From Brachycybe producta (lineage: Eukaryota > Arthropoda > Diplopoda > Playtdesmida > Andrognathidae): a stretch of 64,000 bases of DNA. The position numbers were made by a program, and so were the translations under genes. The DNA is taken from the NCBI GenBank assembly GCA_036925085.1, contig JAUPFP010000011.1, positions 2,383,797 through 2,447,796 on the forward strand. The letters run 5' to 3'. Below the pieces are notes generated by a model, which saw nothing but the letters and a program-made list of their open reading frames with translations, was not told the origin of the DNA and did not search any database. Below are positions 11,643-23,789 of this stretch, in pieces; position 1 is the first letter of the stretch; every line of letters begins with the position of its first letter.

Positions 11643-12130
11643 CTATTGGGGTAACCCGTCATAAATGACGGGAGCAAAATTCACAGGCTATTGTGCCCAG
11701 CAATAGAATTTCTATTCCTTCGCCTTTTTATGCCGTCAGACCAAGTAACAAACCCAATTAGAAATTGATGACATTCATAAAAGGGCGGAGCAAAAGAAAT
11801 TCTAATGCTGGGCACAATTGCCTGTGATAAACTGTAGTTTAATTTTGCTACTCTTATCCCCTCCCCTTTTTATATTTGAAAAAGAAAATGAGTTTTTCAT
11901 TTTCTCTGGTGTGCGCATGCGCGTCGTTTGTTCCTTTTTTACTCCTTTCATTATAATTTCAGTCACCCCCTCCCACTTCCCCCCTCCAAGTTTCTCTCTC
12001 CCCCTCTACACTTTCCAACCTTTTCCCCTTTCCAATTTAATATCATGGGGTTCTTGGATGGGAAAAAAAAAAGCAGTTCATTTATTCAAATTTATATAAC
12101 ACACGCACACAGACCTGGCATAATATATAT
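11643..12130 (-). mobile_element. Helitron copy, CT-rich subfamily, with nested MITE
   Basis: The 3' end has an intact CCCGTCATAAATGACGGG hairpin but CTAG has decayed to CTAT (11643-11646). Within it lie the nested MITE (11683-11825), the block ending CCCCTCCCCTTTTTATATTTG, an NRF1-like site (11912-11923), a CT-rich stretch and a helicase relic shortened by a deletion (12045-12075). A TA-rich tract marks its 5' side. Confidence 0.85.
11683..11825. mobile_element. Short palindromic MITE (CAGGCAATT family)
   Basis: A 143-bp near-palindrome runs from ACAGGCTATTGTGCCCAGCA to TGCTGGGCACAATTGCCTGT, with CATAAAAGGGCGGAGCAAAA in the interior. It matches copies at 32187-32328 and 40938-41079 at the same Helitron position, so it was carried along with the Helitron. 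Confidence 0.88.
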
Positions 12131-15100
12131 ATAAATAATTATACTACAATCACTTTATCTCAGATATAGCAGAAAGATATCAGAAATAATAGCTAATAGG
12201 AATAAAATTGCTTGGCAAATTAAGGATGTGATAATTTCTACACCAAATTTTAGCTTTCTTTTTTCTTTTTTTTTCTTTCTATTCATTTTCGGCAGAGGAA
12301 AGGGTAAGTGACCCTCACCATTCAGGAGAGAGAAAAAAGTTTAAAAAAAATAAATTACGACCACAGTCGACGAAAGCTGGTGCACACGTTAACTAAATGA
12401 GCATGAACAGAGTGGTATATCAAACCACAACCGGACAAACACCATTAGGGCCATAAATTCGTTGACATTTACAAAGCGTATTTTGATATATAGTTAACGT
12501 GGGGGGGCCACACCAAAGTTACTCTTGTGCTAATAACTTTAAAAATGCTAGGGCTATATATATTCTACCAGCAAGAAAGCAGCTGGAAATACCAAGCTCG
12601 ACCATTTTCATGTTTGTGTTTGTGTGTGTGTGTGGGGAGGGGGAGGAGGGGTGTCACTTGTCAAAATATTATATCTAGGTACATACTGCAATGAAAACCA
12701 CGACTTTTGTGTCCAAATTGATATAGTAAATTTTATATATAAAGACGTCATAAAAACATGTTTAAAATTGGCATGGCTGGTTGCTAGCTTATTCAAACAT
12801 TTCAACAAATCGATCTCCTAGTAACCTATACTATGCTATGTAGGCCTATGTATATGCATCTGTCATCTATAGGCCTATAAACACACACACAGTATGTGTT
12901 CTTTTGAACATCAAGAAAAAATGACCATCAAATAAAAAAAAACTAGGCCTATACACGAAGGCTACACAGTGCAGACACCATCATTCCTCATATTCAGGAA
13001 GTTCTAGAAACAGTCACTAATGGTTGGATCTTGTTTTCAAAAACATCATTCAGAATCCAGCTTTACAACATAGATCTAACAAAAATAGTTTTACCATATC
13101 TGTATTTATCATATTATAGTTATTCTGGTTCATATAGCAGAGGCAGCTGCAATGGAAAAATTGTCTCAAGACTTTTTTTTTTAAACTGATTTTTATTATT
13201 AAAACGGGCATGCAAGGTAAACTTTTGTTCTGATGTTTAGAGTTTTGATCACTTTGTGTCCTTTAGGGACTTGGAACAATTTCTGTGCAAGACTCAAGGT
13301 TTTTGTAAATTGTGTATTAACATCCATGTAACCAGTTAAGATAATATAAAGAGTTTTATTTTAACTAGTGTGTCGTATGTGTCAAGTTATTTTTCTTTTC
13401 CGAGGAAAGTTTCATCACTATCCTTTTAAATATGAATTTCCGATCCCAAGAACAGTATACAAAAAAAAACTCCCTGGATTTTCTTACCGAGGTCCAGGCA
13501 TGTGTCACACTATCATATAACTGCGTGGAAAGTCCCACGTGGCTGGCTGCCACCAATTTGCCAAATATCTATTTTTCATCACATGGCTTGGGCACAGCAC
13601 AGCTACATGATTCACATCTTCCACAACCATAACGTTTTTGTATGAAGTTTGGTGGATCAGATTACTCATATCATCAACATTAATTTGTTACTCGCATTTT
13701 TTTGTTTCTCTCTTTCCAAACAACCATCAACAATAAGAACAACAACAACCCACTCAATTTCTCGATTGATGAACTTCACAAAAAATACATACAGTAAAAC
13801 AGATCAGTTCCATATGATATTCAATACAAACAAAACGAAAACAACAACACAAACAAAAACTATAAAGAGCCACCAAAGATACGCTTAAATGTTAATGCTG
13901 TATTATGGAAGCACATACTCAAGACATTATTTCAGTTTTCTCATCACAATAGACAACTTTATGAGTATAGAATTACAAATTGGATATAAGAGAAACATTT
14001 TTTTTCTCCAAATAAAAGCAATTCAAAATAATTGCAATCTCCAAAAAAAAAAGCCTATTAAAAATATACATCGAAGTGCCCAGTATAAGCAGGTCCCTAA
14101 ATGCACTTGAAAACACAATAAACATAAATAAAACTTCATTTGTCACGTAAAAAAGCTTAGAAGCAAGAGAGAGCCAAATAAAAAAGCCATATAATGATGT
14201 TAAAAGTTCGTTTATGTCACATGCATGATGGATTAATTATTAAGGTTCTGGAGAAGTATCGAGAAAGCTATTATTATAACCAACAATAATAAAAAAATAA
14301 CTAGATTTTGTAATATTTTCAGTCAGGGTTCTAGAGTTTAAAAGCCAAAAAAAGGACATCCCAATAGAAATGACATGGCCTACATGCAGGGTGTCTATAA
14401 AGTTCTGTCCAATTTGTTGGCATTCGAAATTTGAACAGGACTTTGTAGAAACCGTGTCTAGGCAACGGAAACAACGATTCTTATTGCTTTTAATTTGGTT
14501 GAAAATTTGTAAAATTAAATTTAACATAAAAAGAGATTAAACATGTTTTTAAAATTAGAAATTAGAAATTCAAGAGTAGGTTTTTTTATACTGTAGGCTT
14601 GTGTTATGTTACAGCAACATTTGTCAAGATATAAAAGGTAAAACTAATTATTGGTAATGTGTATAAATAATAAAAAAATTGTCGACTTTTAACATCTTTA
14701 AAAAGGTATTTTTTTTACTAAGAAATGACTAAGTAATTAGGAAATTATAATGCTGTAATTCAACCTTATAATTAATTAATAGCCATCTTTTTAGCCAAAA
14801 GCTACAACTCTCAGCTGCTTACACATCTTCATTTCTACATTCGAATTTAACTGCAATTACGACTGTTTTTCTTCTCAATTTTATTGCAGTACATGTATTT
14901 TCGCTGAAAACTAAAATAGGCCTGCTGTTATTTTATATGGATCGATATATGCTGTTCAGAATTTATCAAACGAGAAGTTTAGGTTTAGGTTTGGATTAGT
15001 TTTTTTTATTTCGAAGCTTCAACATATTATTACCGTTGAGTGATTAAAACTGAATTTTAGCATGGAAAAAAAGTAATCTTTGGAAACACGGGGAAAAATT

Positions 15101-16180
15101 AAAATTTAATATTTGGTGGATATTACCTAATATAAAAATTTAGCAGATGATAGTGCACGTGATAAAGACCAATCAGACATTTTTTTGGATGGGTAAGTTT
15201 GGTTTGAGGGCCGTTTCCCCCCCCCCCCCCCATTAAAGGACCAATTTTATTATGATGAATGACAGCAAATAGCCTCAAAAAAGTAAAATAACATTTACTG
15301 GGAACAAAAAAAAGAAAGTAAAATAATTTTGAAACAATAAATAGTTTTGTTCATGTCATAAATCGCAAGGTTGACTGACAGTAACTATAATATTGCTGTA
15401 AATTTTGGTCCCGTCCCGTCCCATCCCATCTCATTCTATCAGATCCATTTGTACCACAAGTCCCTACTCAAATCATACGTTTCATTAGTCAAATTACTCT
15501 CATCATCAATCCAACCCATCCCCCATTTCTCCCATCAAATTTATCTCACGAACCACATACATTTCCCTAATACATGTACAACTATCAAAATCAAATCACC
15601 ACAGTATAACAACATTCCTAAAATCCTCCTAATTTTTTGTTAACTATCTCTTTTTATCAGACATTTTTTGTCAACCCCTCTTATAATCAGGGCAGTGCAA
15701 AGCTGGTAATAAGCCCAGGCCAGATGGAAAATGGTACAAATGGTACAAATTATTTTTTTTTTACCATTAGTAGGTGAGTAGGTCACCTAAAAATTGTAGG
15801 CCAATGCCAATTGGCTAAGTATGGCCTTCCTTCTCTGGTCTGATGATAAGGCAACTTTCTCCATGCTGGAGGGGAAGACAGCGGGAGTACGGATGCAACC
15901 ATGTCACACTTTGAACACATATCTCGTAAACTAATAATCGTTGAGTAATAAATAATACATCCTTAGATAGTTTATACAGTCTCATTTATAACAAAACAAC
16001 TTTCAACTCTCTAACCCTTAACCCTATCATACTGTAGAGTTAGAAAGTTAAGGTAAATTTCGCGTGATTTTGTTTCGCGGCACACCGTTTTAAGGTTGAT
16101 AACACTAGTAAACAAATAATAATAACCATAACCTTAGCCCCACATTCTGTAGTTGACAGTCAGAGGTAATGGACGTATGT
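12131..16180. other. Four kilobases without recognisable genes
   Basis: Mostly AT-rich DNA with poly-A/T runs, a G-rich patch (12630-12652), a C-run (15219-15230) and TCCCATC words (15420-15540). A possible single transposon end, CAGGGTGTCTATAAAGTTC, lies at 14396-14414 and resembles mariner-type termini, but no partner end is visible. The frames at 13432-13632 and 13649-14110 have no family resemblance. Confidence 0.4.
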
Positions 16181-16189
16181 GATAAACCG

Positions 16190-16560
16190 AAATAAAGTGG
16201 ATTTATTCTCTAGATAGAAAAAAATTTGGTGACGAAAATTTAGAAATGCTGCGAAAATCCAAGAAAAATTACTATAAGAACCGCTTAAAGAAACAACTAG
16301 ATGAGAATGAGAGGAATTCCAAAAGGCCCACTAAGTCATCAACCAAAAGGGCTTAGGAATGTAGGGAGCATCAAAACTCCACAACCCCATGATGTGTTTC
16401 ACCCGAGTTCGACTCTAAAGCCACAACCTTCTACTTCAACTACACAAATTGAGCCTGAAAAGCAAAAACAGATAAGAAAACTAGCGAGATAGTGTCAGGA
16501 AGTAGTGACAGTTGATGTAGTTCTACATTGTAGGTTGAGGCACAGTGGTATTGTGCCCCT
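16190..16560 (+). other. Possible degenerate LINE upstream fragment
   Basis: Bases 16240-16345 read as a lysine/asparagine-rich peptide (SKKNYYKNRLKKQLDENERN) similar in style to the linker before LINE reverse transcriptases, just upstream of L2-like pseudogene DNA in the same orientation. The overlapping 63-residue frame at 16301-16492 is not recognised. The link to the LINE is inference. Confidence 0.3.
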
Positions 16561-16589
16561 TTGATTTTTTTTTCATTCAGCTAATCCAT

Positions 16590-17215
16590 GTTGATAAAAT
16601 CAAATATTTAGGCTTAACCTTTATCAAAAGACATGCTTTTGAAAAATGTATAACCAAAGTAGTCTGCAAAGCTAATCAAAGGTTTGCGGTTTGTTTAACG
16701 CACCCTTAAAAATTGTAAAGAAAATGTAAAAGAGGTCTGTTACTTTAGTCTATTCAGTTGTAGAAAAATTGTTCTCCAATTTGGAACCCATTTCTAAATA
16801 ACATAAAACACAAAATTCAAATGGTACCACGTAGGGCTGCAAGATTTGTAAAAAGAAAATACACGTATACCAATAGTGTATCTTCTATGCTTCAGGAACT
16901 ACAATGGGAATCATTAACAGCCAAAAGAAAAAAAAACAAGCAAATCCTTGCCATTTTTGTACGGTTGTTGACTGATGATAACATTTGTCCTGCTTAATAT
17001 CTTATTAACTAGAAACCCTCATAAAAGTAGACAAGGGCACACAAAGATCCTCAAAGATTTATTCGCCAGAACTGATGCATATTTTTGGTCTTTTTTCCCC
17101 AAATGTTATTAACCTATGGAATTCTCTTCCTGTAGATAGTTCTTTGTTAGGACAATTTCAATTTAACAATGATATGTTATTTTGTCTAAACAACAATCAT
17201 TTATGATCGTGAGCA
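16590..17215 (+). pseudogene. L2-like LINE, C-terminal part of reverse transcriptase ORF
   Basis: Translation in shifting frames gives the downstream domain of L2/CR1-group polyproteins: a KYLGLTF-like start, then VPRRAARFVKRKYTYTNSVS with SMLQELQWESL, and finally LFARTDAYFWSFFP. These align part by part with the better-kept copy at 18-19 kb but differ a lot, so it is another subfamily. Several stops and shifts are present. The catalytic reverse-transcriptase motifs are missing. Confidence 0.82.
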
Positions 17216-17295
17216 ATCCCCCAGCCACCTATCTTTCTAACTGATTGCAGGCATACTGAGTACATTTGATTTGAATATCTAAATTTCCTAAAAGT

Positions 17296-17370
17296 GTAGG
17301 TCACTGAGTGACCCACAGTTCTTCTCCAAGTAGCTATATATCTGAAAGTGTAGGCCACCTAGTGACCTAC
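17296..17370. repeat. Two near-palindromic 21-bp motifs
   Basis: GTAGGTCACTGAGTGACCCAC (17296-17316, shown here in full because it is just the motif) recurs in diverged form at 17350-17370, each preceded by GAAAGTG- or AAAAGTG-like sequence. Each is a dyad with AGGTCA-like half sites facing each other. A related GTAGGTGAGTAGGTCACCTA lies at 15769-15788. Confidence 0.6.
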
Positions 17371-17379
17371 GATTAGACT

Positions 17380-17880
17380 GTCCCAGGTTAAAAGTACATT
17401 GCAAGTTTTCTGAAAATCTTTCTAGGACATTTTTGCACGAAGAAGGAACAAACACGCAAACCGATATTACGACAATATCATTTATATAGTTCTATTCGAA
17501 GAACCATAAGTTAACAAGAAAGAACATCATTAAACAAATGTAATTTATTAAACAAATGCCTATCAAATTCAATATGATAAAATAACATCTTTTAATCAAG
17601 AAACCCTCCTAAAAAAAGCTAAAACATTTTATTATTGCACCTATAAATAGAACTGCAACTTTTAAGAAAATCCTGGTTTTTATTAGCTGGTCCAAATGAA
17701 ATTTTGACAATAGCAGGACGTTTATCATCTAATTTCAGGTCTATTTAGACACGGTTGTTTTCTTCGAAATTCAGAAATTGGTATTTTCCCCCAAAATTGT
17801 CACGTTTTGAGTTTTTTTATTTTTGAAAAAAATTCTTGCATTCTTGAATGAATGTGGGTCCAAACTTCAAGATCCTGTTT
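17380..17880. other. Non-coding DNA between LINE copies
   Basis: AT-rich sequence with no repeat partner recognised in the window. Confidence 0.35.
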
Positions 17881-19290
17881 CTCTTTTCTAACCTTTTCAG
17901 TAACCCTCTTCTATGTCCACTACTAAGATCAATTTTGTTCTACATGCAGCTACATTTGAGCATACACATGAGCATATCATATACTCTGGCTGCATTAAGT
18001 TTCTCAAATCTCACAATCTCATTTCTGATAACCAACATGGTTTCCTGAGAGGGTGCTCTTGTGAGACTTAACTTATCCTGGTAGTGGATGACCTTCAGAA
18101 AAGTTTAGACAATTGTAAACAGGTTGACATGGTGTTTCTTGACTTTTGTAAGGCATTTGACACTGTTTCACATTCAAAACTTCTAGCAAAAGTTGCAGCA
18201 TATGGGTTGGGGCAGGTAACCAAATGCATAACTTCTTTTTAAGTGATAGGAAACAAAGGGTAGTTGTAAATGGCTCTCACTCAGAGTGGTTGGCTGTTAC
18301 ATCTGGTGTACCCCAGGGTAGTGTACTGGGTCCTCTTTTGTTTCTGATATTTATTAATGACCTCAGCAGTGCAGTTGGCAGCAACTGTAGACTATTTGCT
18401 GATGATACTTTGATTTACAAAGAGTTTGATGGTATCCAAGACTGTGAAACATTAGCTTTAGACAAAGGCAATTAAAGGATGGTGTAATACATGGCAACTT
18501 CAGTTGAATGAGGAAAAGTTGTGTTATGAGGCTAACTCATAGTAGAAATCCATTTGTGTTCAATTATAGTATGAACGATAGTATTCTTCGGAGTGTCAAG
18601 TGTTATAAGTACTTGGGGGTGGCAGATGACCTTTCTTGGAAAAAAAACATTGATGGTGTTACTGGGAAAGCTCTACAAATGCTTTGTTTTAGTCAAAGGA
18701 CATTGGACACCTGCCCAGCACAAGTTAAAACTATTGCCTATCAAGCATTGGTTCAGCCTCATCTTAAGTATTACTACAGTGTATGGAATCCTCACTCTGT
18801 CACACTTTCTCACTCACTCAGTTGAAATGGTTTAGCATAAGGCAGCTAGGTTTGTTTGTGGCAGGCACAGATTTACAGATAGTGTCACTGAGATGCTGTC
18901 AGTGCTACAATGGCATAGTTTGGCACACTGCAGGGCTGAGTTCAGTTTGAAATTGTTTGGAAAAATTACACGTGGTGATTGTCCTAAACCACAGTCCAGT
19001 GACATTCATAAAGCACTATACATGGGCAGGGCTGACCACTCTAGAAAAATTAGGGAAATTTTTTCTAGGACAGATTCATATTATTGGTCTTTTTTCCCTA
19101 TAGTTATAAGACAATGTAACTTTTCCTGAGGAAGTGGTGAATGGGAATAATTTTGTTTTGTGGCATTCACAATTGTATATTCATTGTGTTTTTATATATG
19201 TGCATGTAAATGTGCTTGACAATGCTTAATGCTGCATGTGGACTTTTATGTCCCTCTGCCATAGTAACATGCCATGTAACACTGTGACCT
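17880..19290 (+). pseudogene. L2-like LINE (5'-truncated reverse transcriptase and 3' UTR)
   Basis: The translation, in several frames, gives an ordered non-LTR reverse transcriptase: DNQHGFLRG (motif near 18030), VFLDFCKAFDTVSHSK (about 18130-18190), then 18224-18475 with SGVPQGSVLGPLLFLIFIND and the catalytic box LFADDTLIY, and then CYKYLGV, TIAYQALVQPHLKY and AARFVCGRHRFTDSVTEML in 18508-18960, followed by IREIFSRTDSYYWSFFP. The catalytic aspartates are still present, but frameshifts and stops break the ORF at ~18050, ~18210, ~18476 and ~18826. The amino-terminal endonuclease is absent, as expected of a 5'-truncated insertion. The 3' UTR ends near GACTTTTATGTCCCTCTGCC. Confidence 0.92.
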
Positions 19291-20534
19291 ACAAGTGCAA
19301 CAGTTTCCTAATTTTATTTCACAATGGATTTTTGAATCAAAGTAATGTTACTCCTTTGATTTCAGTTGATATGGATTTTTGTTGTATAAATCTATATTAA
19401 GTGATCGCACCATTCACTGTCACCTGAAAATATTGAAGAGCTTAATGCTCTGCAGTACAACTGAAAAGTTGACAACTAGACAAAATAAATGTATTTTGAA
19501 AAATTTTTATGTTCTAAAATTTATGATTTTATGTTCCGAAAGTCCCGGAATTGGCAATTTTTATGTCCTGACAAAAGTCCCGAAATTACCGATTTGCCGA
19601 ATTCCCGAAATTTGCATTTTAAAATCTCGAAAGTTGCAGCTCTACCTATAAAACACTCTGCCATTCTTTTCACAAAAGAAATACTAACCATTTTTTTTTC
19701 ATCAACCCTTTTATTTTACCATAATGTTTGTGTTTAAATAGGTAAAGATATTAAGTAGAAATTCTATATATAATATTCATGTCCCTAAAAACCAACAAAA
19801 AGCACACATGTGCTAATGACATTTCCATAATAAAGAGTGTATGCATTTCACTCATGTTTCTAGTGAAAGGTAAAATTGAAAGAAAAAAATCATACAAAAA
19901 AAATATAAGTAAGTTTCAGCATCAAATGCTGCTTGTTTTTCAAAGAAATTTTATGTCAAAAGAAAGAAAAAAAGAAAACGAAAATAAAAGAAGCCTGAAA
20001 AAAATCTGTAATAGATTTTCGTTCATCTGTTAAAAAGAAGAAGAAAAAAATAGAAGACAAATAAGAAAAGAAAAAGCAACAAAAAAAGAAGTTAATCCGG
20101 AATGATTCGTTCCAATTCATGTCTTTCAATTAAAAATGTATTACACACAAGAGCTTTTATTATATATATTTAGTTCATTCAATCTTATGTTTTCTGGCAC
20201 GAAACCTAACAAATAAAGCCTTTATATATAGAGATGATGATGTTTATTGCTCCGCCATTTTTCTTTTGTAATGTCTTTTTTTGTTTCGCATATATATATT
20301 AATAAATGTGAGATAAATTTAATGAGACATACGATTAATTTCATTCCCAAATCTTACAAATGAATATTAAGTAGATTTTATTATCAGGCGTACAAAAAAA
20401 CAAGACCTGCCCCATTTGTCTGATCAATCATAGAAACTTTGAAATTATTTCGCCTTCTGGTTTTGTACATCTACGCCAACAACGTCGCGGCAAACAACAA
20501 CCACAAATTAAAAACTGACCCAGAAACTTAAGAG
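19291..20534. other. Non-coding AT-rich DNA
   Basis: Bases 19520-19640 contain diverged repeats of a CCCGAAA/TTGCC-type word (AAAGTCCCGGAATTGGCAAT and variants). The remainder is A-rich and shows no gene. Confidence 0.35.
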
Positions 20535-21300
20535 GCTACATTTAGCAAAATTACTTCAAAAAATCTCCAAAAAGAGCGCTAGCATCGTTTTTTCTATTGA
20601 GCCCATATACCCCAATGTTAGATCATAACCTGTATGACTGTCTAATGGCAAATAGGGTTATGGCAAGAGATGCACTGGCCAGGTTCATCACGAGTAATGG
20701 TTATCATTGGCCATTGGAAAAAGATGTTCTACTTGAACAGCACCTCAAAGAAGCCCTTGTGTGTTTTGCAGCAGTGCCGGTTTTCGGAAGCAACCCATTT
20801 GGTGCTCGGACCTAGTAACAGACAACAGCCTCACAGTGTGCATGCAATGCCTGGTCATCTACGGTGACCGAGTAGTTTAAAAAACTGATAAAACTTTTCA
20901 TGTGGGGCCTAAAGCCTATCGGCGGGTGGGCCTGAAATCTTTAACTAACTAACTAACTAAGACCCCAATGTTAAAGAAAAAATGGTAGTTTTTTAAAAAT
21001 ACACAGTCGCAGAAGGCAATATGTTTATTTTTCATATTTAAAATTTTTGTCCAATATTAAATTGTCAAAGTGCAACGTGCGTCTTAAATATATATGCTGA
21101 TCAAGTGATAGAATGACAAAAAATTGGTAAGTGTTTTTCTATTTATAAAAACTATTTCAAAATCTCGAAATTCTAACTCTTATGTTAAACTCCATTGAGT
21201 ACGCCCAAATAAGAAATAAACATCCATTAAAATGCTCGTGAAAATACCAGAACAAATCAGCACGTGCGCCAAGAATATAAGTCCCGTAAACAATATGTTT
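20535..21300. repeat. Half copy of palindromic element R5, split by an insertion
   Basis: Bases 20535-20620 and 20962-21300 together match one arm of the palindrome at 38390-39015: AGCGCTAGCATCGTTTTTTC, ATTGAGCCCAT, CCCAATGTTAAAGAAAAAAT, ATATGCTGATCAAGTGATAG and CAGCACGTGCGCCAA in the same order. The two pieces are separated by a 341-bp insertion with a perfect 12-bp duplication. Confidence 0.88.
20621..20961 (+). mobile_element. Retroinsertion with (CTAA)n tail and 12-bp TSD
   Basis: ACCCCAATGTTA occurs directly before (20609-20620) and directly after (20962-20973) this segment, and the surrounding palindromic element is continuous if one copy is removed. The insert ends in TTAACTAACTAACTAACTAA, a simple-repeat tail typical of some non-LTR retrotransposons. 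A 60-residue open frame runs through its first part (LARFITSNGYHWPLEK), unrecognised. Probably a 5'-truncated LINE; a SINE is possible. Confidence 0.9.
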
Positions 21301-22607
21301 TGTTTATTTGGTAAATTTCAATGTATTATTAGTTATTATCCTAATTACAAATAATAAGCATGCTGATTGCAACAGGCAGCAGCTGCCACTTATCAATTAG
21401 CTACTTCGTCTGCTAATAACAATACTGCTTCGGTTTCTAGCTGCCATGCTACATCCAGATATTTCCCCCATTAACCATGCAATGATGATTATTGTTAACA
21501 CTATCAAAATGGGATTATGAAATGCATTTTTATGTTGCTCCTCTAATTTGCACAACAATAAAAAATATTCAGCAAAAAACATCTTTACTGCTTTCTTTGA
21601 TGTTTTGCTTCCTATTGCATTGTAGCATGTTGACTCAATTTGTGCGGAGCCTAACAATCTTGTTAGCAACATGTAAAGAAATATTTTTTTTTTAGAAAAT
21701 GAAACAAATTGGTACACAAAATGAAACAAGGTTATTGGATTTTTAAAATTAAGTTTCAAAAAGTTGCTTTTAAATATCAAGAGTAAGAATGGTGCCTTAT
21801 GCCACTCATTCACCCTCATATAAATTACATTTCATTTGCTATAGTTCAGAATAGCAGATTCGAAAAGGTCAGCGACACGACCCCACTTTATTACACACAC
21901 ACACACACGTCCATACCAACATATATGACATACAAGTATATGTGGGTCCTCAAATGAATAGAGAGAAACTTTATTTCTAAATTATATACCACTCAATAGG
22001 AGCAGCAAAAAAGTATCTAAAGAATTCGGGTTTTTTTTTTCTTCTTCTAACATTCTTAGTTATTTACAATAAACCTACATACATGTAGAACCCATTTAGA
22101 AAGATTCACATGTTTTTTTTTATTCATATGATAAATATTTAGGTGGAATTTCGGTTGAATATGGCTCCATGTGTGCAAATAGTTGTGCAATACATAGGGG
22201 GGATCTATTCTATAATTTTGAGGTTGCGAGAGAGCTTACAAAACTTTTATTTCTTGAAATGATATGATTATTGGAATTGAAAAAAGCCTTTTTTTGACAA
22301 AAAAACATAGGTCTACTCCATGGAAACTTCAGAAAACCTTAAAATTTACTGAAAAATCACATGCCATTATATTATTCTAAGATGTAAAGATAGGATAACA
22401 ACCTAAATACAGCCTAATCCGTTTAACAAGACCATGACACGAAAACATATGCAGTAAATATATGCTCAGTCCTGTTCCTTATACCTTATCTACACTTGAG
22501 CTAAATGCATTCCAGTTAAATGTGTTTAGTTGAACTAAGGCTAGAGCTCAATGAAACACTCAGAAATGATAGTTTTTGGAAGTTTTTTCTTCCGAAAACT
22601 GCTGTTA
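21301..22607. other. Non-coding DNA
   Basis: There is an (AC)n run at 21893-21908 and otherwise AT-rich DNA. The 140-residue minus frame at 21397-21819 has no recognisable motif and lacks coding-like composition. Confidence 0.35.
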
Positions 22608-22716
22608 AATGTTTCCGATTTCGATGAGAGTCAAGAAACATGAATCTGAGCTAACGCGATTCAGACCTGCAACATTGTATCGCAACAAAGAATCCTAGTG
22701 CAGTACGTACTACTCT
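22608..22716. mobile_element. Single right end of a Harbinger-like element
   Basis: GTCAAGAAACATGAATCTGA, ACGCGATTCAGACC and TATCGCAACAAAGAATCC match the right end of the element at 22720-23382 and the left end of 26818-28203. The left part of this copy is missing. Confidence 0.8.
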
Positions 22717-22719
22717 TTA

Positions 22720-23382
22720 AGCCTAGTACACACCTGGATTCTTTGTTGCGCTGCATTGTTACGGGGCTGCTCCGATACAATGTTGGGGGACAGAATCGCA
22801 ACTGACGCGATTCAGCCCCGGAACACTGTTCCGTGTCCACACCTACTCTCTCAGTTTCTTTCCATCCTTCTGGCTTTCACCATGTCATTATCACCTGCAG
22901 AAGTGGGCCTTTCAATATGTGCTTACACTGTCATTGATCAAGAGGGCGAATAAAACAGAAACGGTGGTGGGCACTGTACACACAAGCTTTTCTACTAAGC
23001 CGAGAAAACATTCAGTTCACCCTGAAATTAGGAGATGGGGCAGGTGTCTCGAAATCCCAAAAACACAATTTAGTGGTGAATATACACAGAAGGTCCTCCA
23101 GTAGTTTAACAGTATTTTAAAAGTCTAGTCTTTAATAATTAATAGCAAACTGAGATCTTTGAGTTTTTTTTCATGTTTCAAAAAGCGTCCACACTTTGAA
23201 ATGTTTCGCAACAATGTTTAAATGTTTCCCCATTCCGATGGGAGTCAAGAAACATGAATATGAGCTGACGCGATTCAGCCCGGAAACACATTTAAACATT
23301 GTTGCCTTGTCTGAATTGCAAATGACGCGATTCAGACCCGCAAAACTGTATCGCAACAAAGAATCCTGGTGTGTACTACCCT
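22720..23382 (-). mobile_element. PIF/Harbinger-like non-autonomous element with TTA duplication
   Basis: Inverted ends (AGCCTAGTACACACCTGGAT and its complement-like partner ATCCTGGTGTGTACTACCCT) are flanked on both sides by TTA (22717-22719, 23383-23385), the 3-bp target duplication of PIF/Harbinger. Subterminal CGCGATTCAG and GCAACAAAGAATCC words repeat several times. Inside, 22855-23040 shares coding-like sequence with 27886-28137 (reading ILLAFTMSLSP). A fragment of the accessory or transposase gene probably survives. Confidence 0.85.
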
Positions 23383-23429
23383 TTACGCTAACAAGAGTGA
23401 AACTAACAACTGCATCATTATATAAAATA

Positions 23430-23780
23430 CTAGTGGGGTAACTCGTCATAAATGACGGGAGCAAAATTTACAGGCAATTGTGCGCATGCGCGTCGTTTTT
23501 TTCCTTTTTTTCCTCCTTTCATTTCAATTTCAGTCACCCCCTCCCACTTTTCTCTCTCTCTCGCTCTCCCCTTCTACACTTTCCCCTCTCCCCCTCCTAC
23601 TTTTCACTCTCCCCCCCTTCTGCACTTTCCAAAGGAAGAGTTCAGCATATAGTTGACCTTGAGAAGAAAAAAAAAAACGGTTCATTTATTCAAATTTATA
23701 TAAATTCCGACGTGCTTCAATGGTTTTGTACAGTTACTCCACACACACACACAGACCTGGGATATTATATATATAATAAT
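23430..23780 (-). mobile_element. Helitron copy, CT-rich subfamily
   Basis: CTAG at 23430-23433, a CTCGTCATAAATGACGGG hairpin, an NRF1-like site at 23481-23492, a CT-rich part duplicated internally (23540-23635) and a GACCTGGGATATTATATATA 5' border. The helicase relic is partly deleted. Confidence 0.9.
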
Positions 23781-23789
23781 ATACTGTAT

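Noticed and set aside
14396-14527. Mariner insertion suggested by CAGGGTGTCTATAAAGTTC
   Set aside because: No second terminus and no transposase codons; noted only as a possible solo end.
21397-21819. 140-residue minus-strand frame as a host gene
   Set aside because: No motif, AT-driven composition, and a chance frame of this length is expected in 64 kb.
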